From NCBI GenBank assembly GCA_026214975.1, contig CM047806.1, positions 1,056,501 to 1,120,500 of the forward strand: a DNA stretch of 64,000 bases, read 5' to 3'. The DNA comes from Gentiana macrophylla (Eukaryota > Streptophyta > Magnoliopsida > Gentianales > Gentianaceae). The translations under genes were made by a program, and so were the position numbers. The notes below the pieces were generated by a model that saw only the letters and a list, made by a program, of their open reading frames with translations, did no database searches and was not told where the DNA came from. Below, piece after piece: positions 10,813 through 22,072 of the stretch (positions within the stretch are counted from its first letter, which is position 1; each line of letters begins with the position of its first letter).

Positions 10813-11894
10813 TTAGAAACATAAACTTGGAGTGATCCATATAGCAGGACAAACTTTGCTCAACAACCGCGGCTCCACTACCGGATAAATTGGCTCAATA
10901 GCTCTCGTTTATACACCACTGTCCACCCCACCGCCTTTTGCTTCTTCACAGGCATAAGATCTCCAATCACATTCTTCGTCGAAGTAAATACTATGAAATT
11001 CCCGATCATCGTCCGTAAAGTAAATATAATTGGTTTTAATCACTCCTCCGATCCACCACGAAATCTAGAGGCATCCACAGCAATCCAAGAATGGGTTCAG
11101 GAGTAGTGAGATAATACAGATTTTGCTCCTTACTTCTTGTAATACATAGCAAAGAGTCATCAACAGGTTTCAGGATATATAGATTCTGTGAACTGTAAAT
11201 TGTGTGTAGAATGGGTTCACAATCTATGATACGATGGTTATCATTTCCAGCAAGGTTGATGACCCATATGATTCCCGGATTACTGATGGCATAAAATCGT
11301 TCGCCGCCATCATACACAACATCTCGAAACCGCCCTTTTCGGTCATCGATCCTGTTCCATGCTTCATCCCCTAACCTCCAAAAACCCAAATGCCCAAGAC
11401 CTCTGGCTATGATCATCAAAATGAAGTCAGAAGTCGCATTTGGCCTTGATGAAAGCAACATCTTCTGGATAAAAATATCCTCATCCATCCCGAGCGACTC
11501 GTATTCTGGGAAGGTGTTTTGATGTGGTACGGGAATCTCTGTGCCAGAAAAAGGATTCAACAGGCTCATGCTTCCATCTACTTCGACGATCAGCAACCAC
11601 CCCAACGATTCAAATCACATCTTGCTTTTGAACTTAGGAATTTCCAGGGAAGCCACGATTGATTCACCCTCAACCAAACTATAAAACTCACGGATATTGT
11701 CGTTGTCATCTCTGACAGGAAGCATCAGATAAGGGATCCTTTTGCCGAAAGCGTAGACCCTCAAAATACTCATCCTTCACAGCATCACGCAAGGTTTTGG
11801 AAACGCTTCTAAAACAAGTGAAATCTTCAAGCTTTTTCAGGCGCTTGGCTATTTGTATCAGCAAGTCGTATTGAAGATCGCACAAATTTTCCAT
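10813..11894 (-). pseudogene. F-box/DUF295 pseudogene, copy A
   Basis: The start MENLCDLQYDLLIQIAKRLK (F-box, residues 1-45) reads to about 11706. The frame then shifts and a stop interrupts the KFKSKM region (about 11615). It resumes as FESLGWLLIVEVDGSMSLLN, PFSGTEIPVPHQNTFPEY and GLGHLGFWRLGDEAWNRI, the DUF295 part. A further shift near 11060 breaks the C terminus, which can still be followed to TPSLCF and a stop at 10813. Intact members are about 380 residues; they are predicted SCF ubiquitin-ligase substrate adaptors. Copy B (41463-42635) is the inverted paralogue. The gypsy element starts 101 bp upstream of the ATG. Confidence 0.9.
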
Positions 11895-11994
11895 TTGCTC
11901 GGCCGAGACAAATCTACTAAATAAAACTATTGAATAAAAACAAATCGAAATGACTGATATTGCAACAGTCGATCGGTCGATTCGAAAAACTAAC

Positions 11995-12579
11995 TGACGA
12001 TGCCGGGTTACGCACCTCGATATATCATCATCGAGTGGACCCCAGGGATCAAATATTTACTAAGGCGTATGAGCCAGATAAGGCATACACGTCAGACTAT
12101 TGGTCTCGGAGCCATGACACATATGTCGATCCTCGAGCCGGAAGAATATCTAGGAGCTCGAGGTCACGACTATCGACTTACAGGCAGTGCAGGACGTGAG
12201 TTCCAGGAGTCGATCTTCCCAGGTCGGGCAGATCGATATCGAGAACAGAGTCCACACCAGCTATGTTGGCCCAATATCCACCGGATAACTTGGGCAAGGG
12301 GTAAAGCCCAATTAAGGGTAGATATGACAATAGCCACAGACCGACTCATATTAGGGTTAGGTCACGCATTGTCCTTATAAATACAACTTTCCAGGAACTA
12401 CGTAAGGCTTGATTCCTGGAAGAAGAACAGGATACGTAGGCACTCTAAGAATCCCACTTAGACTCAGCCGTAAACATAAAAAAACCCCTTCTTCGTTCTT
12501 GGTATTAAGGTTCTTGATTATTCATCAATATCAGAAGGAAAAGCCCGGATCTTTAAGGTGACATAGTTTGTCATCGTCA
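11995..12579 (+). repeat. 5' LTR of gypsy element
   Basis: 585 bp, TG...CA. The TATA-like CTTATAAATACAAC lies at about 12375, followed by the R region with GTAAGGCTTGATTCCTGG. Differences from the 3' LTR seen by eye: G/A near position 8, A/T in CGGAAG(A/T)ATATC, T/G in ACAAC(T/G)TTCC, and one A in an A run. Confidence 0.97.
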
Positions 12580-12580
12580 T

Positions 12581-12599
12581 TGGCGCTGCTAGGAGGGCC
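12581..12599 (+). other. Primer-binding site of gypsy element
   Basis: TGGCGCTGCTAGGAGGGCC begins one base after the 5' LTR. TGGCGC-starting PBSs are usual for Tat/Athila-type elements. The exact tRNA primer was not determined. Confidence 0.75.
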
Positions 12600-12628
12600 T
12601 TCTTTTTGTTGAATACATCAAGATCATC

Positions 12629-13914
12629 ATGCCTCCAAAAGAAAAGACCGCCAGAAAACCACCTTCCAAAACGTGGATCCGCAGAATCCACAGATAAGTG
12701 AGCAGGCAGGTGTGGAGCCTCAGGGAGATAAAGACCAAGTCTTAGAGACCGTCCACGAAAATCCGCCAAAGCAAACTCAGGGCCTTGCCCCAGAGCACCA
12801 AGCCATGGTGGATCAGTTGGCGGCGACAGATCATAATGCTCTGAGAAAAATAATGGCGGAAGCCTTTAACCGATGTAAACTTCAAGAATAAAGAACAACA
12901 AAGCGGAAGGCGGCCTGAATAACGCCGCCTATAATCCTAAGCCGATCGGTTTGAAGAGATCGGCGCTTCTCAAGTTCACGCCGAAAGGAGGAGGCGAGAA
13001 ATCCAACGAAGCACATACGCATCGATGAAGACAAATAAGTAGGCAAGAGTTAGACGTAATCCCAGGAAAGACCTGGGTTCGTTATGGTTAGAATCTCCTT
13101 TCACCAAGGAGATTGAAGATTATCCTAAACCCAAGGGTTTAAAATTCCTAAGATAGACCCGTATGATGGCACCACCGACCCGGAGGACCATCTTCACAGG
13201 TATCTATCCCAGATGAGGCTGGAAGCTGCACCTGATGAGATGCGATGTCGAGCATTCGAGACTCTACTCGTAGGACGAGCAAGAGAGTGGTTTACCAAGT
13301 TGAAGCCCAGATCCATCTCCAGCTTCACTATGCTCGCCCGAAAATTCAGAGACGCCTTCATCGTCAACAAAAAGTTCCAGTTGAGCGAGACGCACCTCAC
13401 AAACGTGAGACAGCATAGAGACGATTCGGTATTAGATTATCTGAAGAGGTTTAACCTCGAGGCCATGCAGGTAAAGGATCCGCAGGATCGAGTCTTGATC
13501 ACTTCATTTGTAGGGGGACTGCGCAACACAAAGCTATACGAGAAGTTAAGCAGAAACCTCCCTCGAAACATGGATGAATGTGTGAATGTCGTCCATCGAT
13601 TTTGCCAGGGCGAAGAGGCAGTGCGTAGGCACACCCAAGCCGAGTGGATGGACAGTTCGAGAAAAGATGGTCGAGGAGGAAATAAGAACCAGTCTCGACA
13701 GCAAGACATAGAGAGGAAAATATCTGTTTGGGATCGTATCGAGGCAGCTCCCTCGGGCCGGTCAGAGAGAAAAGGGGGTAAAAAGGATAAAGATTTTACT
13801 CCCCTCAACCGGTCACGTGCGGAGGTCTTATCGAGAATGGTTTCTAAGAATTTGGCCAAGAGGCCACCTCCGATCAAAAACCTCGAGAAAAGCGAAGTCG
13901 ACAAAGTATTGTGA
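12629..13914 (+). pseudogene. Gypsy gag, frameshifted
   Basis: A start codon at 12629 opens MPPKEKTARKPPSKTW, then the frame shifts before 12673. A second shift or stop lies at 12891. The conserved Retrotrans_gag domain runs from about 13141 (KIPKIDPYDGTTDPEDHLHR) through AREWFTKLKPRSISSF, LARKFRDAFI and YLKRFNLEAMQVKD to 13914. Gag forms the virus-like particle that packages the RNA. No CCHC knuckle was seen. Not translatable as one protein here. Confidence 0.9.
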
Positions 13915-14359
13915 GTTCCACGAGGACACAGTCACTCGACAGAGATCAAGCTTCGTTTGATTTAAAGAAAGACATCGAGGCTCGCATCCAAGAGGAAAAT
14001 TTGGATGAGGTCATGAACCGATCACAAGCACAATGAGCCCAGGGGGCGAGAGACTTCAAAAGAAAAATCCCGACCAAGATAGAGGTCGGCCGAGAGAATC
14101 AAAGAAGAAGAGATCGATCCCCTAGACGAGACCGATCTCCTGATAACGATAGGGACTACTATGGTCAGGACCGCTATGATGATAATCGCCCAAATAATTA
14201 TGTGAATATGATATTTGGGCCAGGGGAGAGTGAGAAGGAACGAGCGGTCGAGAACCTCGACGACAGCTCGAGGCCACGTAAGCAGCCAAGGTTGACCACG
14301 GAAGTCGGGTATGGCCCCAGAGATGACGTCCCTAAGTCGACAAGTCATAGTGAGGGGTT

Positions 14360-14695
14360 AGTAATTGAGGCGGTTATAAGTCGCGCCAGAGTATCGAGGG
14401 TATCGTCGATAATGGTAGCGCCATGAATATCTTGTACTACTCGGCATTCCAGGGTATGAAGCTCAAAGAGAAAGATTTAGTGCCCATAGCCTCTCCACTA
14501 TTCGGTTTCACAGGTCAGGCAGTCCATCCAATGGGTTCCATAAAGCTACTCACGACAGTGGGTGTTGGAGAAAAAGGGAGGACGCTAGAGCTAAACTACG
14601 TGGTCGTGAAAGCTCCCTCCGCGTATAATGTCATTTTAGGCAGGCCAGCCCTTTTTGAGTTACGAGCTATAATTCGACATTCCATAACAGCATGA
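14360..14695 (+). pseudogene. Gypsy aspartic protease region
   Basis: The motif IVDNGSAMNILYY (about 14408) replaces the usual D-S/T-G active-site triplet with D-N-G, which probably lowers or abolishes activity. The domain continues to YNVILGRPALFELRAI (about 14627-14670), the typical C-terminal ILGRP motif. It would cleave the gag-pol polyprotein. Confidence 0.85.
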
Positions 14696-14943
14696 AATTC
14701 CCGACTCGAAATGGTTCCCACGAGGTAAAAGGGGATAGTGAAATCGCTGAAAAATCGTAATTCGATAGTAATGAATGGTAAGATGGCGGTGCAACAAGTC
14801 CTTGTTGAGGAACTTATTCCGGAAGAAGAGGAAGAGAAGTGTTGGGCCTCGAGTGAGGCAGTTGAAAATGTTAGCTTGTGGTTAGATGAAGTCGATCAGA
14901 GTGTCCAAGTCGGAGTCCGATCCCGACTCGTGAAAAGCGATTA

Positions 14944-15591
14944 TTGATCGACTTGTCGAAAGAGTTCAAGGATGTTTTATGCATGGAAGGCATCCGACAT
15001 GCCAGGTTTGCCGGCGGACATATCGCCATCCATAAACTTGAAGTTGACCAGGCGAAAGCCACCAAATGGAAAAAGCGAAACTTCGCGCAAGATCGATTGG
15101 AAGCTATCGAGTCCGAAGTCGGGAAGCTACTGTCGGCAAATATAGTAAAAGGAGTACTTTATCCAGAATGGCTCGCTAATCCAGTGTTGGTGAAGAAACC
15201 AGATGGCAGCTGGCGCATGTGCGTAGATTTCACGGATTTGAATAAGGCATGCCCTAAAGATTCCTATCCGCTACCTAAGATCGACAGGTTAGTTGACTCA
15301 ACCATCGGTTTTGAGGTATTTATGCTCGATGCATACAAGGGGTACCATCGATACTTATGGACCGCTCGAGATGCGGAGAAGACCGCATTCATTACTGAGT
15401 TTGGCACCTTTTGTTATGTTACCATGCCATTCGGACTAAAGAATGCCAGTGCTACATACCAAAGGCGATCAATAGAATTTTTATGCGAAGCGATTGGTAA
15501 GAATATGGAAGTCTATGTGGACGATCTACTCATCAAAAGCCGATCGATGAAGCAATTTTTGGTAGACGCCAGGAAGTATTTGAGGTATTAA
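14944..15591 (+). pseudogene. Gypsy reverse transcriptase domain
   Basis: Clear RT blocks: WLANPVLVKKPDGSWRMCVD, FTDLNKACPKDSYPLPKID, MPFGLKNASATYQR and VYVDDLLIKS, the last with the catalytic YVDD. The frame shifts at 15591, so the thumb and connection read in other frames. The polymerase catalytic core itself is unbroken. Confidence 0.93.
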
Positions 15592-16530
15592 GAGATACCG
15601 ACATGAAACTTAATCCAAAAAGTGCACCTTCGGGTGAGGACAGGCAAATTTCTTAGGTATATGGTGTCGAGAGAGCGGGATTCGAGCTAACCCCGATAAG
15701 ATCGACACGCTTAAAGAACATGCCTGCACTCCGAAATATGAAAGAGGTTCGAGAGACTCACCGGTCGGATGGCAAGATCTGAATAGATTTTTATCTCGAT
15801 CACCAGTGTACAGCACTACCATTCTTCAAGATTCTCCGAAAGCCTAGTCCTTTCCATTGGGACAGCGAATGTCAGGCAGCCTTCGAGGAATTAAAAGCAT
15901 ATCTTTCTCGAATTACCTACTCTCACTTCTCCTCGAGAGGGGGAAAGGTTGTTGGTTTATCTATCGGTCTGCGAGGAAGCAGTGAGTTCGGTCTTGGTCC
16001 GAGAGGGGGAAAAGGGTCAGGTGCCCATATATTTTGTAAGTAAAGCTCTACATGGCCCCGAAACCCGATACTCGCCAGCTGAGAAACTCGCATTATCGTT
16101 GGTACACGCGTCTCGGAAACTTAGGCCATACTTTCAAGCCCACCCTATAGTGGTAGTTACAGACCAACCACTCAAGCAAATTCTGGCGAAGCCCGACTCC
16201 TCTTGTCGACTCGTGAAATGGGTAATCGAGATGGCTCAATACGACATCGAGTTCGTGCCGCGCACCTCGATCAAGGCTCAAGCTTTAGCAGACTTCTTAG
16301 CCGAGGGTATCTCAGTGCAGCTCGAGCAAGAAAAGCAGAGTCAGGAAGAACGATGGATGCTCTATGTCGATGGAGCCTCGCGCGAGGATCGGCGCAGCCT
16401 CCTATTAGTCACCCGAAGGAGGGAGTTTCCATACGCTCTCCGGTTCGATTTTAAGGCAACTAATAATGAGGCGTAGTATGAGGCACTTATTATCGGTCCA
16501 AGCTCGCTCTCGCCTGCTTCGGGGGTCGAA

Positions 16531-16617
16531 AATCTCAACGTTTATTAAACTGATAAGAACAGATACTACACTTGATCTTAGCCAAAAGGCCGAGAAAGGT
16601 ATAATCTCAACGTTTAT
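16531..16617. repeat. 15-bp target duplication around U2 fragment
   Basis: AATCTCAACGTTTAT occurs at 16531-16545 and 16603-16617. Removing one copy plus the insert restores the RNase H reading ...ENLNVY-SDSQLV..., so the empty site is unambiguous. A duplication of this length fits LINE-type endonuclease activity and not LTR integrase (5 bp). Confidence 0.96.
16546..16602 (-). ncRNA. U2 snRNA 5' fragment (nt 1-57), retroposed pseudogene
   Basis: Read on the minus strand from 16602, the sequence starts ATACCTTTCTCGGCCTTTTG and continues through the branch-site-recognition segment GTAGTA to ...CAGTTTA. By memory this equals plant U2 snRNA nt 1-57 without mismatch. It is flanked by an exact 15-bp direct repeat AATCTCAACGTTTAT (16531-16545 and 16603-16617). 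There is no poly(A), and the 3' two thirds of U2 (Sm site, stem-loops III-IV) are missing. No plant snRNA promoter (USE or TATA) lies upstream, so it is not a gene. The three bases after the insertion (ATA on the minus strand, in the duplication) also equal U2 nt 58-60. Confidence 0.96.
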
Positions 16618-16707
16618 AGTGACTCGCAATTAGTCGTTAATCATATCAAAGGAGAATACGGCTAAGGAAGATACTATGAAGAAGTATCGGCCGTAGTTCA
16701 AGGCCTC

Positions 16708-18125
16708 GTGCCGAAGTTCAACTCGATTCAATTCGAACAGGTACCTCGAACTCAGAACAAGAGGGCCGATGCTCTGTCCAAGTTAGCATCGAATTTCGTC
16801 TCTAGCAAGAAGGTGTTAGTAGAGTCGCTAACAGAGAGAAGCTTTGAAGAGATAGAGGCCCAGCCGATATTTCAGCAGGCCACATGGATGGATCCGATTG
16901 CCCTTTACTTAAAGGACGGAATATTACCCAACGATAAGGTACAGTCAAGAAAGGTCCGACTACAGTCGGCTCGATATGCATTCTTCAATGACATACTTTA
17001 TCGGAAATCATTCACAGGTCCATGGTTGAGATGCGCATCAGAGACAGAGGGAGAATATCTTCTCGAAGAAATCCATAGGGGAGCTTGTGGAAATCACTGT
17101 GGGGCTAGGATGTTAGCTCGAAAATGCAAGCTCGCAGGATACTTCTGGCCGTCAATGCAACGAGATGCGAACAATTTGGTGCAGAGATGCAATTCTTGTC
17201 AAATACACGATAATGTCACGCATCAACAGGCACAAGAAATGAATGTTATCTCATCAGCATGGCCTTTCGATATATGGGGAGTCGATATTGTGGGACCCTT
17301 ACCTCGAGCCCCAGGAAATAACAAGTTTGTGATCGTAGCAGTGGATTATTTCACCAAGTGGGTAGAAGCCAAGGCCATACCCGACATCAAAGCAGCTACA
17401 ATCAAGAAGTTCCTATGGGTCGATATTTTATGTAGGTATGGTATTCCGAAGGCTCTAATCTCGGACAACGGAACTCAATTCGAAGATCGAAGAGTCAGAG
17501 AGTGGTTAGCCGAATATCACATTGACCAGCACTTCACTTCGGTGGCTCATCCTCAAGCTAATGGTCAAGTCGAATGCATACAAATCGATGATTAAACTCG
17601 GATCAAGAAAAGGTTAGAGGCCGAAGGGCAAGATCAAGGCGTTACAACTCCCGAGCATCCTGTGGTGGTCGTGCAGACAGCCTGACTCAAAGCAGCGTCA
17701 ACAGTGAAACACCTTTCTCCCCAACCTATGGGTGCGAGGCAGTTATCCCTGCGGAGATCGACATCCCTTCCCCTCGAGTTTTAGCGTATAATGTTGAGAC
17801 AAATGACCCCGACATCCGACATGAGAAGGATAATCTCGAGGAGCGGAGAGAAATGGCCTCAGCCAGAATGGCAAGGTACAAGCAGAAGATTTCTCAATAT
17901 TACAACGCCAGAGTGAAATACAGATATTACAAAGTCGGAGATCTAGTCTTAAGGAAAAATGAAGCAAGTCGACAGAAGAAGATCGGGACACTCTCCCCGA
18001 ACTGGGAAGGCCCGTATCAGATTCTAAAAGTCCACCCTAAAGGTTCATATCAACTAGGTCGAGCAGACGGAACCACAGTCCCTCGACAATGGCATGCGAA
18101 TAATTTAAGGAAATTTTACGTTTAA
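16708..18125 (+). pseudogene. Gypsy integrase, broken
   Basis: 16708-17595 carries the RNase H tail, then the H2C2 zinc finger (HRGACGNHCG ... CNSCQIH). The catalytic core follows with GVDIVGPLPRA, LISDNGTQF and NGQVE, giving the D-D-E triad. The frame is lost at about 17595-17850 and resumes at 17853-18125 with the GPY/F module (LSPNWEGPYQILKV) and the typical end WHANNLRKFYV. Integrase inserts the cDNA and makes the 5-bp TSD. Confidence 0.92.
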
Positions 18126-18876
18126 GCCTTAGTTGATCAGTTTGTTTTTACTCGTTTTATTTAAGATATGTAATCAATCCATGAGACGGGTCCACCTTCG
18201 TTATAATAAAGGATGATTTCTTTTTTCTACAGTTTTATTAAGTCATTTTTGTAATATTCTAAGTCCAAAAGGACACGAAGTTGCACTCGACAAATTATGG
18301 AGCAATCCGAAAGTCAGAACTCCCGACAACGCCATAAGCACATGATGCAGAAGGCACTAAGAAGAATCGCAGGGTCGGGTCAAATGTCCAAGTCGAAAGC
18401 CTACCGAACTTGAGGGTCGAATAAGGCAGACGAAGGACGGTTCGCAGGGTCGGGCCCAGCGTCCAAGTCGGAAGTCTAACCAGCCCAAAAGGCAGTTAGA
18501 CCGAGACAAGGACAGTTCGCAATGACGGACTAACTCAAAGATCTAGTAAGCCTATGAGGCTAAGAAGCCAAGGCAACTAGATTGACCTACAAGCCACATT
18601 GAGCCCAAGTGCATTATGAACTAAAGTTTATAAAACACTTGGGGGGGCAATATTACATCGATAAGGCAGAAGCAAACAGAGCCAAAGGCTCGACAAGCAA
18701 GAAAGCCAAGACAAGAATAAAAGAAAAGAGTAAATAACAACAAGAAGAGATAAAAGGGATAAATTTGAAACAAATTAGGGCGTGTCGAAATGACCAACCC
18801 CGATAAAATAAATATTCACCCAAGTCTACTCAAGTTGATAAAATTTACAAATGATTGCAAGTTAAAGTTTAAGACA
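18126..18876. other. Gypsy 3' spacer between integrase and antisense gene
   Basis: Non-coding internal region. It contains two copies of a CAGGGTCGGGTC/CAGGGTCGGGCC..AAGTCGGAAG block (about 18371 and 18441). It would be the shared 3' UTR zone of the sense and antisense transcripts. Confidence 0.6.
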
Positions 18877-20875
18877 TCAAAGTTTGAAAGAAGCAAGATA
18901 ATTAAGTAGAAGCATCGGGGGTCGGATCAGCGTCTTCAGGGGTCGGAGCAGGAGCGATAGCAGCGGAAGTCGTATTATCAGGAGTCGGGCACACTGAGGG
19001 ACCACCATACTTCTGAGCAAGGGATATGCCCTGTTGGAATTCGTCAAATGCAGTCGCATAACGCCCGAGTCGTGGTCATAGCAGCCAGGCTCTTCGAGCT
19101 GGTCGATCTCGACTTCCGGATAGGCCTTTTTCACTTGGTCCACCGCCTTGGTGAATCCTCCGAGTATGGCCGTCTGCATCATTACGTCGAGATCATTACC
19201 CAACTCGTCAGACTTCCGATACTCGAGTATCGCGGCGGTCCTTGCTTCCTCAAGTTGCCCAGGGACCTGGTCAAGTTCGGTTTTCAATTGATCTCTCTTC
19301 AAAGAATGCGCTCGCTCACGCCGCTTCTTCCGAGAGCCACTTTTGCGCAGCCTCCTCTCCCCTCGCCGCAGCGGCGATCTCTCCTCACCGGCAATGATAG
19401 CCTCCCGCTCCTCCTTGACCTTCTATCTCGAGCAGCCCTCTTTCTTGAAAATGTTAAGTCGCGATTCCGCACCATGACACTAGGCGACTCGATAGCAAGC
19501 CTGTCATTCAACCTCCGGATCTACGTCTTCAGCTCTTCCTCATTCTCGGACGGCGTGCTCATACGTCGAGAAGCCTCTCGACTCATAAAGTAATGCTGCC
19601 AAAAAGAAAAAATTTAAGGCATAGGCGTGATGAGTTCCAAAAAAGAAGACATGAAATTGACAAGAGTTAGCCTTTACCACGCGACCCAGCTCTCGGAGGG
19701 AAGAGGCCAGGACCTGGTCGTCCAGCCTCTCGACATCTTCGGCCGACATCCTACCCATGGCTGCAAGGTCGAGAGCGGGTTTGGTGACCTTGGCTTTCTT
19801 AGCCAGCCTTTGCTGATCTCTCACCAACTCCTCGAGGCCCGACCTCCTCTTTTGCAACCGAGTCGCTTCAGCACTAGACGGCTCTTCACCCCCTCCGACA
19901 GTAAAGTCGATAATGTCCTCTACTTCGCATATCGACCGGTGTTCATGGGTGAGTCCCCCCGAGGTGGAAGGCGGGGTCGGTTGTGCGACAAGGGTAGTTG
20001 TCTCGACACCCTCAGTCGGGTTAACAACGGGAGCAGGCCTATCCGCGGACGCCGGAGGAACGACTCCCGACCTAGAGGCATTGACTGCAGCGGCCACAGC
20101 AGAAGCTTTCGGGACAGCGACTTTCGAGAATCTGCCCACTGCACAAATGAAAAAGGAGTCAGTATCGGAAATAATAAAGATACAACTTCAATGAGCAATA
20201 AAACTTAGCAACAATATAACAAAGTTTCATACGGTGTTCCCGATCGACAGCAGGAAGGCTTATATACGGTACGGGTCCCGCCTCCTCGAGGCGGGCAAGG
20301 CCGTAAAGGAGACTCAGGTCCTGGGTAACCACCTCGAATGTAAATCTCTCGAGAGAAAGAGCTTCGTTAGGTGCGGCCTCCCGACCCAGTTTGTCATCCC
20401 TTCCTTCTCTCGACCTCCATAAGCCGACATAGGGATTATCCGACCCATGTCGGAGAAAGAAGAACCTGGGTTTCCAATTTCCATGAGATGAAGGTCCTCG
20501 AGACACGAACTTGTGACGATTGGTGCGCTTCAAACGTGTACCACCCGAATCGGCATCGCAAAGAATCTTGTGCCACCATCGGAACAAAGGGACGGTAAAT
20601 CCGATACCCGCGACTCGGCAGGCAATCAGAAAGCCCATCAGAGTCCGGATGGCATTCGGGCCCAGTTGAGATACGCTGATCTCATAATGGCGAAGAACAG
20701 CCTGGACCGCTGGACATAGGGGAAATCTGAGCCCCATCAATAGTTGGGCCTCGTAGACCGTACAGAACCCTTCTGGGGGCTCATCGGCAAATTGGTGGTG
20801 GCCGGAAGGGAGCTGAGCCACCAGTTGAGGGCTAGACAGCCCATATCTCTGCCGTAGTTGGTTGAGATCGTTCAT
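18877..20875 (-). pseudogene. Antisense spliced gene of gypsy element (PF04195-like)
   Basis: Three minus-strand exons with GT-AG borders fit in phase: 20875-20233, 20138-19678 and 19595-18877. Exon 1 (start MNDLNQLRQRYGLSSPQLVA) resembles the 'putative gypsy-type transposon' domain found as an antisense ORF in Tat elements (QAVLRHYEISVSQLGPNAI). Exon 2 is Pro/Ala-rich and then basic. Exon 3 is predicted coiled coil, with an in-frame TAG early (after EEELKT) and later shifts. The function is unknown; a gag-like or regulatory role has been suggested for such ORFs. The assignment rests on recalled family features. Confidence 0.75.
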
Positions 20876-21478
20876 GGTGAGACAGAAGTGCACCCTTGGG
20901 CCTTTTTCCGCCCCATTACGGTGGACAATTTCTTAGGTTCCCGATAATACCTAAGGGTTCCCTAGGATTTGAGGAAGGGTTTGATCGGAAGGGCGGATAT
21001 GGGTGTTTGATCGCCGAATGAGACTCTCTACCCTATCGAAAGTGTAGCACTACTAGACATGGATGGATTCAAGCAAGAGTGGTAAGAACACGAGAGAAGA
21101 GGATAGCGAAAAGAATGCTTACTTGTGTTTTACGAAGAGATAACGGAGAAAATGGATAGCGAAATGATTTCACCGTCTGGACTCCTCTCCCTCTTTATGC
21201 GTTTAAGTTGCAAGTGATAAATGATAAGACGTGTTTAGGGGGGTTACCAGCAGTTATAACCCCCTAGATATTGCGAGAATCAAGGACGACGTCAGTTATG
21301 GCAGAAGACGAAACGTTAGTGCGTTATGACGTCATAATGAACGGCCACGATTGGCTAGGGAGACAGGTGGCATGTGAAGCGGTTACACCATTTCCCGCCC
21401 AAGATTTAGGCCAACTCGAAGATGATTTCAAATTGGCAGATCTGACCTCGGACAACGGTAGTCGCCTCTCTCAGGTCT

Positions 21479-21486
21479 GGGGGGCT
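21479..21486 (+). other. Polypurine tract region of gypsy element
   Basis: GGGGGGCT lies two bases before the 3' LTR start (21489). This is the expected site for plus-strand DNA priming. Confidence 0.7.
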
Positions 21487-21488
21487 TA

Positions 21489-22072
21489 TGACGATACCGG
21501 GTTACGCACCTCGATATATCATCATCGAGTGGACCCCAGGGATCAAATATTTACTAAGGCGTATGAGCCAGATAAGGCATACACGTCAGACTATTGGTCT
21601 CGGAGCCATGACACATATGTCGATCCTCGAGCCGGAAGTATATCTAGGAGCTCGAGGTCACGACTATCGACTTACAGGCAGTGCAGGACGTGAGTTCCAG
21701 GAGTCGATCTTCCCAGGTCGGGCAGATCGATATCGAGAACAGAGTCCACACCAGCTATGTTGGCCCAATATCCACCGGATAACTTGGGCAAGGGGTAAAG
21801 CCCAATTAAGGGTAGATATGACAATAGCCACAGACCGACTCATATTAGGGTTAGGTCACGCATTGTCCTTATAAATACAACGTTCCAGGAACTACGTAAG
21901 GCTTGATTCCTGGAAGAAGAACAGGATACGTAGGCACTCTAAGAATCCCACTTAGACTCAGCCGTAAACATAAAAAACCCCTTCTTCGTTCTTGGTATTA
22001 AGGTTCTTGATTATTCATCAATATCAGAAGGAAAAGCCCGGATCTTTAAGGTGACATAGTTTGTCATCGTCA
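21489..22072 (+). repeat. 3' LTR of gypsy element
   Basis: 584 bp, near identical to 11995-12579, ending CATCGTCA and followed by the TSD copy CTAAC at 22073. Confidence 0.97.

Larger units (their letters stand above)
15592..16700 (+). pseudogene. Gypsy RT-RNase H region, broken by U2 insertion
   Basis: After several shifts, RT-associated RNase H reads from 15949 (VPIYFVSKALHGPETRYSPA, VVTDQPLKQILAKPD). A second, plant-type RNase H follows (WMLYVDGAS, about 16357). A GAG-to-TAG change at 16474 stops the frame in the NNEAEYEAL motif. The next motif, GVENLNVY-SDSQLVVNHIKG, is split exactly at 16545/16618 by the U2 snRNA fragment and its target duplication. Two consecutive RNase H domains are a known Tat feature. 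Confidence 0.88.

Noticed and set aside
13437..13904. 155-codon minus-strand frame over gypsy gag
   Set aside because: Complementary shadow of the gag domain on the plus strand.
16546..16602. Functional U2 snRNA gene
   Set aside because: Only the first 57 nt are present. There is no Sm site, no 3' box and no upstream USE/TATA, and it is flanked by a target duplication inside a retrotransposon.
19048..20598. Plus-strand frames over the antisense gene (for example 19048-19593, 19627-20208)
   Set aside because: They are shadows of the minus-strand exons, which have the domain match and phased splice sites.
21271..21874. Reading frames of 128-140 codons near 11960-12380 and 21271-21874
   Set aside because: They lie in or across the two gypsy LTRs and are identical because the LTRs are; not genes.
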